58,907 bases of DNA. Source: Campylobacter sp. Lineage in GTDB: Bacteria > Campylobacterota > Campylobacteria > Campylobacterales > Campylobacteraceae. This document shows positions 16,744 to 24,524 of the stretch, piece by piece (position 1 is the first letter of the stretch; each line of letters opens with the position of its first letter). Where the stretch lies: assembly GCA_017934385.1 (NCBI GenBank), contig JAGBJQ010000053.1:1-58907 (forward strand). The letters are read 5' to 3'. The translations under genes were made by a program, and so were the position numbers. The notes under the pieces were generated by a model, which saw only the letters and a list, made by a program, of their open reading frames with translations, ran no database searches and was not told the DNA's origin.

Positions 16744-16758
16744 GATTTGGTGTCAAAT

Positions 16759-17646
16759 TTAGCCGTTTTTACCCAAAAATTCTAAAATTTCTCTCTCTAA
16801 AATTTCGCTTGGGGCGTGTATTTTGCCCTCAAACTGCGATTTGTTAAATGTGCGCTGGCGTTTGGCGAGCTGGCGCGTGTGGATTGTGATGAGCTCCTCG
16901 CAACTAGCCCTTGAAATCTCGCCTCGCAAATACTGGCCGCACTCTTTCAAACCCACGCAGGATAGGGATTTGCACTCATATCCATATCGCTCAAACAAAA
17001 ATTTCGCCTCATCTAAAATTCCCGCTTCAAACATTTTTTTGGTTCGAAGTGCGATTCGCTCATTGATTTCGTCCTTTTCGCGTAAAATTTCAAAAATTTT
17101 TAGGTTTTTTATCACAGGCTGGGCAGTATTTGCTCGCAAAAATTCGCTTGGAACCTCCTTTGTAGCGACATAAATGCTATACCATTTGCGCAGTCTAAAT
17201 GTATCAAATGCGCTAAATTTGGCGCAAAACTCATTATCAATTTTGCTAGCAAGCGCGAAAATTTCGCTATTTTGCGGGAAAGATTTGGCGTCTGGGATTT
17301 TGGGCGCAAGGCCCGAGAGCATGGATTTTAGGTAAAATCCGCTTCCGCCTGTGATGATGAGTGGAATTTGCGATTGCGTGGCGAATTTGCGCGCTTTTTC
17401 GTATTCTTTGATAAACTCGCCCACGCTAAAATATTCGTTTGGTTCTATCAAATTTATCCCAAAATACGGCACCTGCGCTAGCTCGTCTTTGCTAGGTTTT
17501 GCGCTAGCAATGTCGATTAGCTTATAGACACAAAGTGCGTCCAAACTCAAAATCACAGCTCCTGTTTTTAGGGCGATTTTGTGCGCTAAATCTGTCTTTC
17601 CGCTGGCTGTCGTGCCGATGAGTGCAAGTTGTAAAATTTCGCTCAA
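16759..17646 (-). CDS. miaA: tRNA dimethylallyltransferase
   Basis: 295 residues from a TTG start at 17646-17644, with an AAAAGG ribosome binding site. The P-loop is GTTASGKT near residue 11 (family usually GPTASGKT), followed by [19 protein letters not shown], the substrate-binding region. [15 protein letters not shown] is also typical. The enzyme adds a dimethylallyl group to A37 of tRNAs reading UNN codons. It is transcribed away from mqnP, and its end faces the repeat-rich spacer. Confidence 0.93.
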   Translation of the reverse strand: MSEILQLALIGTTASGKTDLAHKIALKTGAVILSLDALCVYKLIDIASAKPSKDELAQVPYFGINLIEPNEYFSVGEFIKEYEKARKFATQSQIPLIITGGSGFYLKSMLSGLAPKIPDAKSFPQNSEIFALASKIDNEFCAKFSAFDTFRLRKWYSIYVATKEVPSEFLRANTAQPVIKNLKIFEILREKDEINERIALRTKKMFEAGILDEAKFLFERYGYECKSLSCVGLKECGQYLRGEISRASCEELITIHTRQLAKRQRTFNKSQFEGKIHAPSEILEREILEFLGKNG

Positions 17647-17676
17647 ATTTTGCCTTTTATTAAATTTTTGGGGCTA

Positions 17677-17685
17677 ATTTTAGCA
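17677..17685 (-). promoter_or_regulatory. Extended -10 promoter for miaA
   Basis: The minus strand reads TGCTAAAAT, ending about 31 bases before the TTG start. The same nine bases recur in three other promoter positions in this window. Confidence 0.5.
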
Positions 17686-17734
17686 AATTTAAGATAGAAA
17701 AATTTAATTATAAATAGATTTTTTGCCAAATTTT

Positions 17735-17743
17735 TGCTAAAAT
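17735..17743 (+). promoter_or_regulatory. Extended -10 promoter for mqnP and the following genes
   Basis: TTTTTGCTAAAAT, with the -10 hexamer TAAAAT at 17738-17743, lies 22 bases before the mqnP ATG. T-rich DNA precedes it. Confidence 0.55.
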
Positions 17744-17765
17744 ACCGCCCGAAATAAGGGAATTT

Positions 17766-18635
17766 ATGGAAAAATTTAAACAAATTTTAAAAGATATCAA
17801 CGAATTAATAGTTTTCAAACACTCGGTTTTTGCCCTGCCGTTTATTTTCGTGGCGATGATAACAGCCTCAAAGGCGCAAAACGGCTCAATGTGGTTTGGG
17901 TTTGGACTTTTTGTTTTGGGTATTTTGTGCGCCGTGAGCGCTAGAAGCTTCGCAATGGCAACAAATCGCTATTTGGACGAAGAGATCGACCGAAACAACC
18001 CCCGTTGCGCTTCTCGCCCAAGTGTCGATGGGCGCATAGGTCGCAAAAATTTGCTTGCATTTATCATAGCAAATGCCGTGATTTTCGTGGTTGTAGCCTA
18101 TTTTATCAATAGCCTTGCCTTTGCGCTTAGCGTGCCGATTTTGATCGCTCTTGGCTCGTATTCGTATTTCAAGCGATTTAGCGAAACTGCGCATTTAATG
18201 CTAGGTCTTTGTCTAGGCCTTGCGCCGATTGCAGGAAATGTCGCAGTAACAGGCGCGATTTCGATTTGGTCTGTGGTGTTGTGCCTGGGCGTGGTATTTT
18301 GGGTGGGGGGATTTGATGTGCTCTACTCGCTCCAAGATATGGAGTATGACAGGCAAAATGGGCTATTTAGCATACCGTCGCGTTATGGCAAAGAGGCTTC
18401 TATGTTTATTTCTAAGCTTTTTCATGCAATTTGTGTGATTTTTTGGTTTTTATACTGCGCGCTGGCAAATTTAGGCACATTTGCCTATATCGGCGTGGCT
18501 GTGTGTGCGCTAATTTTATACAAAGAGCATAAAATCGTCGAAAAAGATTTTAGCAAAATCGATAGAGCGTTTTTTACTTTAAACGGATATTTGGGTATTA
18601 TATTCTTTATATTTGTTTGGATAAGTTTGTTTTAA
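17766..18635 (+). CDS. mqnP: Menaquinone biosynthesis prenyltransferase (UbiA superfamily)
   Basis: 289 residues with about eight membrane helices. The prenyl-diphosphate/Mg site is NRYLDEEID (N67, D71, D75), and a second acidic motif is DVLYSLQDMEYDRQNG. Campylobacterota make menaquinone by the futalosine pathway, in which MqnP attaches the polyprenyl tail; this assignment rests on that family knowledge and on gene order matching Cj0164c. Menaquinone is the acceptor for complex I encoded upstream. An AAGGAGA site links it to the next gene 10 bases on. Confidence 0.87.
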   Translation: MEKFKQILKDINELIVFKHSVFALPFIFVAMITASKAQNGSMWFGFGLFVLGILCAVSARSFAMATNRYLDEEIDRNNPRCASRPSVDGRIGRKNLLAFIIANAVIFVVVAYFINSLAFALSVPILIALGSYSYFKRFSETAHLMLGLCLGLAPIAGNVAVTGAISIWSVVLCLGVVFWVGGFDVLYSLQDMEYDRQNGLFSIPSRYGKEASMFISKLFHAICVIFWFLYCALANLGTFAYIGVAVCALILYKEHKIVEKDFSKIDRAFFTLNGYLGIIFFIFVWISLF

Positions 18636-18644
18636 GGAGATAAA

Positions 18645-19004
18645 GTGGATTTAAATATGCTTATTATTTTGGGACTTTGTGTAGTTATAGTTTTGATTTT
18701 AATCGTTATGTTTATCAAGGACAAACAGACAGATAAAAAATTCGAACGCTTCGATCAGGTCATCACCGATAGCATGCAAGAAAACTATATGTTAAAGAAA
18801 AAACTCGAAGAACTTTATGCTATTGTTGGCACAGACGGCAAAGGTGCTGCCGGTCTTGACATTAACGCAGTCGCTGATGTCATCGATGAAGTGATCGAGC
18901 AAAGACTAAGCGGGGTTTCAGCTTTGGTCGATACTAGGGTCGAGGCGCAAATCCGCCCGCTTTTAGAGCAGTTAAAAGAGCTACTTGTAAGCGTGAAAAA
19001 ATAA
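18645..19004 (+). CDS. Membrane-anchored coiled-coil protein of unknown function
   Basis: 119 residues from a GTG start with AAGGAG 6-7 bases upstream. An N-terminal helix (residues about 4-23, rich in I, L and V) anchors it, and the rest is charged, heptad-like and probably coiled coil (KFERFDQVITDSMQENYMLK, then LLEQLKELLVSVKK at the end). It corresponds in position to Cj0163c. I recognise no domain. It probably shares the mqnP transcript. Confidence 0.8.
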   Translation: MDLNMLIILGLCVVIVLILIVMFIKDKQTDKKFERFDQVITDSMQENYMLKKKLEELYAIVGTDGKGAAGLDINAVADVIDEVIEQRLSGVSALVDTRVEAQIRPLLEQLKELLVSVKK

Positions 19005-19051
19005 ACCAATCAATATAAAAATAAAATTTTGCAAAAAGAATTTTATTTATA

Positions 19052-19057
19052 TATAAT
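19052..19057 (+). promoter_or_regulatory. Probable -10 box for moaA
   Basis: A consensus TATAAT stands 29 bases before the moaA ATG within T-rich DNA (19041-19050). The 82-base gap after the coiled-coil gene makes a new promoter likely. Confidence 0.55.
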
Positions 19058-19086
19058 CGCTGAAATTTAGAAATTTAAGGTTTATA

Positions 19087-20052
19087 ATGCTAATCGACAA
19101 ATTTGGTAGAAATATTAATTATTTGCGAATTTCAGTTACCCAAAAGTGCAATTTCAGGTGCCGTTACTGCATGCCAAACACCCCATTTGAGTGGGTGCCT
19201 AGGGAAAATCTTCTAAGCTTTGAGGAGATGTTTAGCTTCGTCAAGGTCGCAATCGACAAAGGCATAGAAAAGATCCGTATCACAGGTGGCGAGCCACTAA
19301 TCAGGCGCGATATCGCAAAATTTGTCAAAATGATAAGCGATTATGCGCCAAGTATTGATTTAGCCCTTACCACAAACGGATATTATCTCAAAAATTACGC
19401 CAAAGATTTAGCTGAGGCTGGGCTAAAACGCATAAATATGTCGCTTGACTCACTTCGCCCAGAGCGCGCCAAATACATCGCTCAAAAGGGCGTTTTATAC
19501 AATGTCTTAGAAGGGCTTGAAGCAGCACTGGAAGTGGGGCTGAAAGTCAAACTAAACACCGTCGTTTTGCGCGGGATTAACGATGATGAAATTTGCCATT
19601 TAATCGAATTTGCCAGAGAAAAAGGGGTGCAAATTCGCTTTATAGAGTTTATGGAAAACACTCACGCGCAAAATTTAAAGGGTGTGAAATCAAATGAAAT
19701 TTTAAAAATCATCAGCGAAAAATACCAAATTTCACCGCTTCAAAAGCAAGCCACCTCCCCAGCTTCGCTTTATGCGTTAGATGACGGCTACACTTTTGGC
19801 ATAATTGATCCGCACAAACACGATTTTTGCGCTAGTTGTAATAGGCTAAGACTGAGCGCAGAGGGGCATTTGATACCGTGTTTGTATTTCGAGGACGCTC
19901 TAAGCATAAAAGAGGCTGTGCGCGCCGGCGACATCGCAAAAGCTAGTGAAATTTTAGCGCAGGTCTTAGAAAACAAACCAGAAAAAAATCGCTGGGAAAT
20001 CGGCGCTCAAAACGAAATTTCAAGCCGCGCATTTTACCAAACCGGTGGTTGA
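19087..20052 (+). CDS. moaA: GTP 3',8-cyclase, molybdenum cofactor biosynthesis
   Basis: 321 residues. The radical-SAM cluster is C21, C25, C28 (CNFRCRYC). A second [4Fe-4S] site lies at the C-terminal [21 protein letters not shown]. The chain ends in Gly-Gly, as active MoaA proteins do. It makes cyclic dehydro-GTP, the first step to molybdopterin. It overlaps queE by 4 bases. Its product is linked in function to the molybdate uptake genes at 34732-38243, although they are not adjacent. Confidence 0.95.
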   Translation: MLIDKFGRNINYLRISVTQKCNFRCRYCMPNTPFEWVPRENLLSFEEMFSFVKVAIDKGIEKIRITGGEPLIRRDIAKFVKMISDYAPSIDLALTTNGYYLKNYAKDLAEAGLKRINMSLDSLRPERAKYIAQKGVLYNVLEGLEAALEVGLKVKLNTVVLRGINDDEICHLIEFAREKGVQIRFIEFMENTHAQNLKGVKSNEILKIISEKYQISPLQKQATSPASLYALDDGYTFGIIDPHKHDFCASCNRLRLSAEGHLIPCLYFEDALSIKEAVRAGDIAKASEILAQVLENKPEKNRWEIGAQNEISSRAFYQTGG

Positions 20053-20804
20053 GATTGCGCCTAGTAGAGAGCTTTTTAAGTATCCAAGGCGAGGGCAAAT
20101 ACTCAGGCAGACTTGCGCTGTTTATGCGCTTTGCGGGGTGTAATCTAAAATGCGCTGGATTTGGCGTGAGCGCGCGCTCAATTAAAACTGGCGAAATTTT
20201 GGTTGGGTGCGATACGATTCGTGCGGTGCAGACGGGACATTTTGAGAGTGAAGAAATCACTAGCGCAAACCAACTTTTTTTAAAATTTTATGAGCAATTG
20301 CCAGAGAAAAAATATAAAAATGCTATCGTCGTCATCACTGGTGGCGAGCCACTTTTGCACCACAAAAACGAAATTTTTATCGAATTTATCCAAAATTTAC
20401 AAAGGTTAAATTTCGAGGTGCATTTCGAAACAAACGGCACGATTTTAATCGATTTTGAAAAGTTTGCGTTTTACAAAGATTGCGTTTTTGCTATCTCGCC
20501 AAAACTCTCAAATTCGGGAGAAAATCGTGAAAAACGGCTAAATTTCGAGGCTTTAAAAGCGATTAAAAAAAATGCAAAAGATAGTTTTTATAAATTTGTA
20601 ATTTCGCCTGAATTTGACGCCGAGGCTGAAATTTGCGAAATTTTAGCAGAGTGCGAAAACGAGGTTTTTTGTATGCCTCTTGGCGCAAACAAGGCGGAGT
20701 TGGAGCAAAACGCAGAATTTGTCGCTAAATTTTGCATAAAAAATGGTTATAATTACTCAGATAGAGCGCATATTAGAATTTGGAACGATAAGGAAAGTGT
20801 ATGA
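20049..20804 (+). CDS. queE: 7-carboxy-7-deazaguanine synthase-type radical SAM enzyme
   Basis: 251 residues from a TTG start overlapping the moaA stop. The N-terminal [20 protein letters not shown] and GCNLKC are QueE signatures. The three cluster cysteines appear to be C31, C35 and C54, spaced CX3CX18C, where E. coli-type enzymes have CX3CX2C; the CDT after the third cysteine is kept, so this looks like an insertion, not a loss. It converts carboxytetrahydropterin to carboxydeazaguanine for queuosine. queD follows directly. Confidence 0.87.
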   Translation: MRLRLVESFLSIQGEGKYSGRLALFMRFAGCNLKCAGFGVSARSIKTGEILVGCDTIRAVQTGHFESEEITSANQLFLKFYEQLPEKKYKNAIVVITGGEPLLHHKNEIFIEFIQNLQRLNFEVHFETNGTILIDFEKFAFYKDCVFAISPKLSNSGENREKRLNFEALKAIKKNAKDSFYKFVISPEFDAEAEICEILAECENEVFCMPLGANKAELEQNAEFVAKFCIKNGYNYSDRAHIRIWNDKESV

Positions 20805-21382
20805 TAATCAGAAAAATGTATGAGTTCGAAAACGCCCATATAGTGCGCTTTTGCGGGTCGCAAAGGTGCAGGCAGAGTATCCATGGGCACTCGTATAAAT
20901 GCGAGGTTTTATTAAGCTCAAATTACCTTGACAATGCTGGCATGGTCTATGATTTTGGCTATATGAAGCTTGGGATTAGGGATTTAATCGATAGTTTCGA
21001 CCATGCTACGACGATATTTTCTGGCGAGAGTGATGAGTATAAAAATGATTTGAAAAAATACAGCGCGCGCTGGATAGAGATCCCGCAAAATGCGAGCGCG
21101 GAGCAGTTTGCGAGAATATTTTTTATCTTAATTCGCAGACTTTTAGAACTAAGCGAAATGAAAAACGGCGAGCGCGAAGTAAGGCTTCATAGCATCATCG
21201 TGCATGAGACTTCCACGGGCTATGCGCAGTGCTTCGAAGAAGACGCCGATAACGAAAATATGGGCAAAATCGAGCTAGAAGATATTAAATTTTCCCCAGG
21301 CGTAATGGCTGAGTGGAGAGATAAAAAAATGTTTGAAAAGCTCGTAAATGGCGTGAAATTTAGCTACGAAAAGGATTGCTAA
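20801..21382 (+). CDS. queD: 6-carboxytetrahydropterin synthase
   Basis: 193 residues. Zinc-binding histidines are visible in [13 protein letters not shown] and an N-terminal FENAHIVRF, with catalytic-type residues in [19 protein letters not shown] is the family's substrate-proximal motif. It is longer than the 120-residue E. coli enzyme, as I recall is usual in Campylobacter. It acts just before QueE in queuosine synthesis. It overlaps queE by 4 bases. Confidence 0.9.
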   Translation: MIIRKMYEFENAHIVRFCGSQRCRQSIHGHSYKCEVLLSSNYLDNAGMVYDFGYMKLGIRDLIDSFDHATTIFSGESDEYKNDLKKYSARWIEIPQNASAEQFARIFFILIRRLLELSEMKNGEREVRLHSIIVHETSTGYAQCFEEDADNENMGKIELEDIKFSPGVMAEWRDKKMFEKLVNGVKFSYEKDC

Positions 21383-21567
21383 TGAGAGCGAAAATTTTTG
21401 GTATTTTTGCGGTTTTAGCACTTTTTACTGGGTGCAAAGAAGAGGAAGAAAAGGTGCTAGAAAAGCCGCCTGTATCTAGCGAGGTGCCTAGTGATGTGAG
21501 CATCGCAAACCCTGACCCGCTCCCGCAAATCAACCCACAACTCCCGCCAGAACCAGTGGTAGAGTAA
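21382..21567 (+). CDS. Small proline-rich putative lipoprotein
   Basis: 61 residues from the ATG at 21382, which overlaps the queD stop (TAATG). The N-terminus [20 protein letters not shown] is a short lipoprotein signal with lipobox LFTGC. The mature part is only about 43 residues, first acidic and then rich in proline. No domain recognised. It is coupled to the genes on both sides by 1-base overlaps. Confidence 0.7.
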   Translation: MRAKIFGIFAVLALFTGCKEEEEKVLEKPPVSSEVPSDVSIANPDPLPQINPQLPPEPVVE

Positions 21568-22064
21568 TGGAGTATATGTTTGCTAGCGCGCTAGGCTTTC
21601 ATAAATTTTTCGCCTTTGTCTTTGGAGGGCTTACGATTGTGTATTTTGCTCTAACGCGCCTTAAAATCGATAAAAACATTAAATTTTACACTTTAAATTC
21701 AGCCGAGAAAAACGGCGTCGTGAAATTTCCTGCTTTGCGAAATTTAAGGGGGATAAAAGCGCGCAAAAAGCTTTTTAATGGGCGAAAATATTTAGCTAGA
21801 ATTCGCAAATTTTTGCCCGTGTATTACGCTGTTTTGGCGGCGATTGTAACAACTGGGGCTGTAATGTTGCCAGTAATGGCTAGCGTGAGCGTGAGCGTGG
21901 GGCTAATGTGCGTGGGCGCAGTGTGCATAATGGGGCTGTGCGCGGTAGGATACAAACGCCTGAAACGCGCATTTTTGGGGCAAAAATTTGAAATTTACCG
22001 CGCGCAAATAGCTAAAATTTTGGGCGCAATTTTTGCGATAATTTTGATAGTGAGTTTTATATAA
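21567..22064 (+). CDS. Integral membrane protein of unknown function
   Basis: 165 residues with about four hydrophobic segments: residues about 8-27, 82-101, 104-128 and 147-165. A basic stretch between the first and second (KARKKLFNGRKYLARIRK) suggests a cytoplasmic loop. Several small Campylobacter membrane proteins look like this and no catalytic motif is visible. It overlaps the lipoprotein gene and rsmE by 1 base each. Confidence 0.75.
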   Translation: MEYMFASALGFHKFFAFVFGGLTIVYFALTRLKIDKNIKFYTLNSAEKNGVVKFPALRNLRGIKARKKLFNGRKYLARIRKFLPVYYAVLAAIVTTGAVMLPVMASVSVSVGLMCVGAVCIMGLCAVGYKRLKRAFLGQKFEIYRAQIAKILGAIFAIILIVSFI

Positions 22065-22720
22065 TGGTATTTTTTTATGATAAAAACGCAGGAAGCGAAA
22101 TTTTAGAAATTTCGGGCGAAAATTTTTCGCATTTGCGCGCTAGACGCCTTAGCGTGGGCGATAGAGTGGATTTTAGAAATTTGCGCGATGAGAGCAATTA
22201 TATCTATGAAATCACTGAAATTTCGCGCAAAACCGCAGTAGCGAATTTGGTTTTTAAAAACTCAGTTATCGCGCCAAAGCACGAATTTTGCCTTGCTTGG
22301 GCGGTGGTCGAGCCAAGCGTGATTGAAAAAACGCTTCCTAGCTTAAATGAAATGGGCGTGGCAAAAATCATTTTCGTTTATAGCGATTTTTCACAAAAAA
22401 ATATTAGGCTGGATTTGGCTAGATTTGAACGAATTTTGATAAATTCATCGTGTCAGTGTGGGAGAAATTCTATCATAGAACTTGAAATTTTATCTAGCTC
22501 GGACGAGCTTTTGGCTAAATATCCAAATTCGGTTTTGATTGATTTTGATGGGCTTAGTTTGGAAATTTTTGATAAAAATGAAATTCCTTTTATAGGCCCA
22601 GAGGGTGGTTTTTCCGAAAATGAACGCAAAAAATTTAGCAAATCTTACGAGCTAAATTTACCTTATATTTTACGCTCAAACACCGCGATAATGACTGCTT
22701 GCGCAAGGCTTATTTTCTAA
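22064..22720 (+). CDS. rsmE: 16S rRNA (uracil1498-N3)-methyltransferase
   Basis: 218 residues. The N-terminal PUA-like part (residues about 1-70) is followed by a SPOUT domain. The knot signature is PFIGPEGGFSENERKKF near residue 180, followed by YILRSNTAIMTACARL at the C-terminus. It methylates 16S rRNA in the decoding centre. The first ATG overlaps the preceding stop. Confidence 0.9.
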   Translation: MVFFYDKNAGSEILEISGENFSHLRARRLSVGDRVDFRNLRDESNYIYEITEISRKTAVANLVFKNSVIAPKHEFCLAWAVVEPSVIEKTLPSLNEMGVAKIIFVYSDFSQKNIRLDLARFERILINSSCQCGRNSIIELEILSSSDELLAKYPNSVLIDFDGLSLEIFDKNEIPFIGPEGGFSENERKKFSKSYELNLPYILRSNTAIMTACARLIF

Positions 22721-22754
22721 AAAAGTCAAATTTGATTTTTTAAAAATTTTATTG

Positions 22755-22760
22755 TATAAT
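22755..22760 (+). promoter_or_regulatory. Probable -10 box for rpmE
   Basis: Consensus TATAAT, 31 bases before the rpmE ATG and preceded by T-rich DNA. Confidence 0.55.
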
Positions 22761-22791
22761 CGCAACCTTTTAAAATTTGCAAGGAGTTAAA

Positions 22792-22992
22792 ATGAAAAAA
22801 GATATTCACCCAAATTATGTTGAAGCGACTGTAACTTGCGCTTGTGGCAACACTTTTAAAACACGCTCAAACAAAGAAGAAATCCGTGTAGATATCTGCT
22901 CAAACTGCCACCCATTTTTCACAGGTAGCGAAAAAATCGTAGATAGCGCGGGTCGTGTTGAGAAATTCAAACAAAAATACGGAATGAAATAA
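22792..22992 (+). CDS. rpmE: 50S ribosomal protein L31
   Basis: 66 residues, [20 protein letters not shown] at the start. It has the zinc-binding set C16, C18, C36, C39, so it is the zinc-containing (C+) form of L31. The start is set by AAGGAG 6 bases upstream of the ATG. rsmI follows with no gap. Confidence 0.96.
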   Translation: MKKDIHPNYVEATVTCACGNTFKTRSNKEEIRVDICSNCHPFFTGSEKIVDSAGRVEKFKQKYGMK

Positions 22993-23808
22993 TTGCTTTA
23001 TTTCGTTCCTACGCCGATAGGAAATCTCGCTGACATTTCAACCCATGCCCTTGAAATACTCACCAAATGCGAGATTTTTATCTGCGAGGACACAAGATTT
23101 AGTAAAAAACTTCTAAACCTACTTAGCGAAAAATATCAGATAAATTTCACTCCAAAAGAGTTTTATTCGCTTCACACGCACAACGAAAGCGAATTTTTCG
23201 CCAAATTTGATACTTCAAATTTCACCCAAAAAAATTGCGCCTTTTTAAGCGACGCTGGCATGCCTTGCATTAGCGATCCAGGGATTGCGCTTGTGAAATT
23301 TGCCCAAAATAACGGCATCGAATACGAAATTTTAAGCGGGGCAAACGCGCTTTTGCTAGCAGTCGCGGCTAGCGGGATTGTGGGGAAGGAATTTTGCTTT
23401 TTAGGCTTTTTGCCAAATACTGGCAAAGAGCGCAAAATCGCCATAGAAAACATGCTCAAAAACCCCTATCCATGCGTGATTTACGAATCGCCAAAGCGGA
23501 TTTTAAGTCTTGTTTGCGGTATCGAAAATTTAGACGAAAATCGTCAAATTTTTGCCATAAAAGAGGCGAGTAAAAAATTCGAAACCAAATTTTTTGGCAG
23601 CGCAAAAGAGCTAGCCCTTACCCTAAAAACCGCAAATTTAAACGGCGAGTGGGCTGTGGTGGTAGCTGGCGCAAAAGAGGCAAATTTCGAAAAAATCAGC
23701 GAAAACGACATTAAAGAGCTTGAAATTTCGCCCAAAATCAAGGCAAAATTGCTTGCTAAAATCACCGGAAAATCTGTCAAAGAAATCTACAACGATTTGA
23801 TAAAATAA
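22993..23808 (+). CDS. rsmI: 16S rRNA (cytidine1402-2'-O)-methyltransferase
   Basis: 271 residues from a TTG directly after the rpmE stop. Family motifs: FVPTPIGNLADISTHALEIL, CEDTRFSKKLL, LSDAGMPCISDPGIALV and YESPKRI. These belong to the tetrapyrrole-methylase fold that binds S-adenosylmethionine. It modifies C1402 of 16S rRNA. The spacer of 35 bases after it holds the promoter of the next gene. Confidence 0.93.
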   Translation: MLYFVPTPIGNLADISTHALEILTKCEIFICEDTRFSKKLLNLLSEKYQINFTPKEFYSLHTHNESEFFAKFDTSNFTQKNCAFLSDAGMPCISDPGIALVKFAQNNGIEYEILSGANALLLAVAASGIVGKEFCFLGFLPNTGKERKIAIENMLKNPYPCVIYESPKRILSLVCGIENLDENRQIFAIKEASKKFETKFFGSAKELALTLKTANLNGEWAVVVAGAKEANFEKISENDIKELEISPKIKAKLLAKITGKSVKEIYNDLIK

Positions 23809-23828
23809 GGCATCTCTTAACCATTTTT

Positions 23829-23837
23829 TGCTAAAAT
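23829..23837 (+). promoter_or_regulatory. Extended -10 promoter almost touching the next start codon
   Basis: TTTTTTGCTAAAAT ends 6 bases before the ATG at 23844. With normal spacing, transcription would begin at or within a base or two of the A of the ATG, predicting a leaderless message. Confidence 0.55.
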
Positions 23838-23843
23838 CGCAAA

Positions 23844-24524
23844 ATGATTATTTACGGAAAACAATTATTTTTACATATTTTAGAACACCATAGCGAAAAA
23901 TTTGTTCGCATTATGCTTGCTAAGGAGTGCGAGAGCGATATTTTTCGCCGTATTGCGCGCACTGGCGTTAAAGTCGAGCGCGTAGATAGCAAAAAAGCCC
24001 AAGCTTTGGCGCATGGTGGCAATCATCAAGGTTTTTTAGCCGAGGTTAGCGAGTTTGAATTCGCTGAGTTTGCGAGTGTAAAAAACGATGAATTTTTGGT
24101 CGTTTTATACGGGCTGACCGATGTAGGAAACATTGGCGCGATTATGCGCACGGCTTACGCTTTGGGCGCAAATAGCGTGATAATTGTCGCAAATAATCTA
24201 AACATTGAAGGCATTTTAAGAGCTAGTTCGGGCGCAGCCTATGAGCTAAATGTCGTAAGGCTTAGCGACGGGCTTAGCGCGCTAAACGAGCTAAAACAAG
24301 CTGGGTTTGAAATTTGCGCTGCAAGTGCGGACGGAGAGAATTTCAAAGAGCTTAAATTTGCCAAAAAAAGAGCGCTTGTCATGGGAAATGAGGGGTTTGG
24401 AATCCCTGCAAAAGTGCTTAAAAAATGCGATAAAAAAGTATCGATCAAAATGCGCGAGGGCTGGGATTCGCTAAATGTAAGCGCTGCTTTTGCGATACTT
24501 TGTGATAGGATTTTAAATGGATGA
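23844..24524 (+). CDS. rlmB: SpoU/TrmH-family RNA 2'-O-methyltransferase, RlmB-type
   Basis: 226 residues. The three SpoU motifs are NIGAIMRTAYALGA (about residues 93-106), ALVMGNEGFGIP and DSLNVSAAFAI at the C-terminus. An N-terminal substrate-binding part begins MIIYGKQLFLHIL. RlmB methylates G2251 of 23S rRNA; the exact target cannot be told from the sequence. No ribosome binding site is visible before the ATG. The end overlaps the next gene by 8 bases. Confidence 0.83.
   Translation: MIIYGKQLFLHILEHHSEKFVRIMLAKECESDIFRRIARTGVKVERVDSKKAQALAHGGNHQGFLAEVSEFEFAEFASVKNDEFLVVLYGLTDVGNIGAIMRTAYALGANSVIIVANNLNIEGILRASSGAAYELNVVRLSDGLSALNELKQAGFEICAASADGENFKELKFAKKRALVMGNEGFGIPAKVLKKCDKKVSIKMREGWDSLNVSAAFAILCDRILNG

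Larger units (their letters stand above)
16114..16758. other. 645-base non-coding, repeat-rich spacer
   Basis: This is the only long gene-free stretch. Short open frames cross it but they are translations of repeats. It holds at least five copies of a CATTGCGAG...GAAGCAATC palindromic repeat in both orientations, a degenerate sixth, a G/C-rich inverted repeat and a perfect 17-bp hairpin, each listed separately. It separates the ends of the convergent genes pit and miaA. I see no RNA gene that I can name in it. Confidence 0.85.

Noticed and set aside
19005-19086. Molybdenum-cofactor riboswitch before moaA
   Set aside because: The spacer is only 82 bases of AT-rich DNA with a plain promoter and no paired structure of that size.
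21382-21444. Lipoprotein gene starting at TTG 21376
   Set aside because: The ATG at 21382 overlaps the queD stop in the usual way and gives a cleaner signal sequence.
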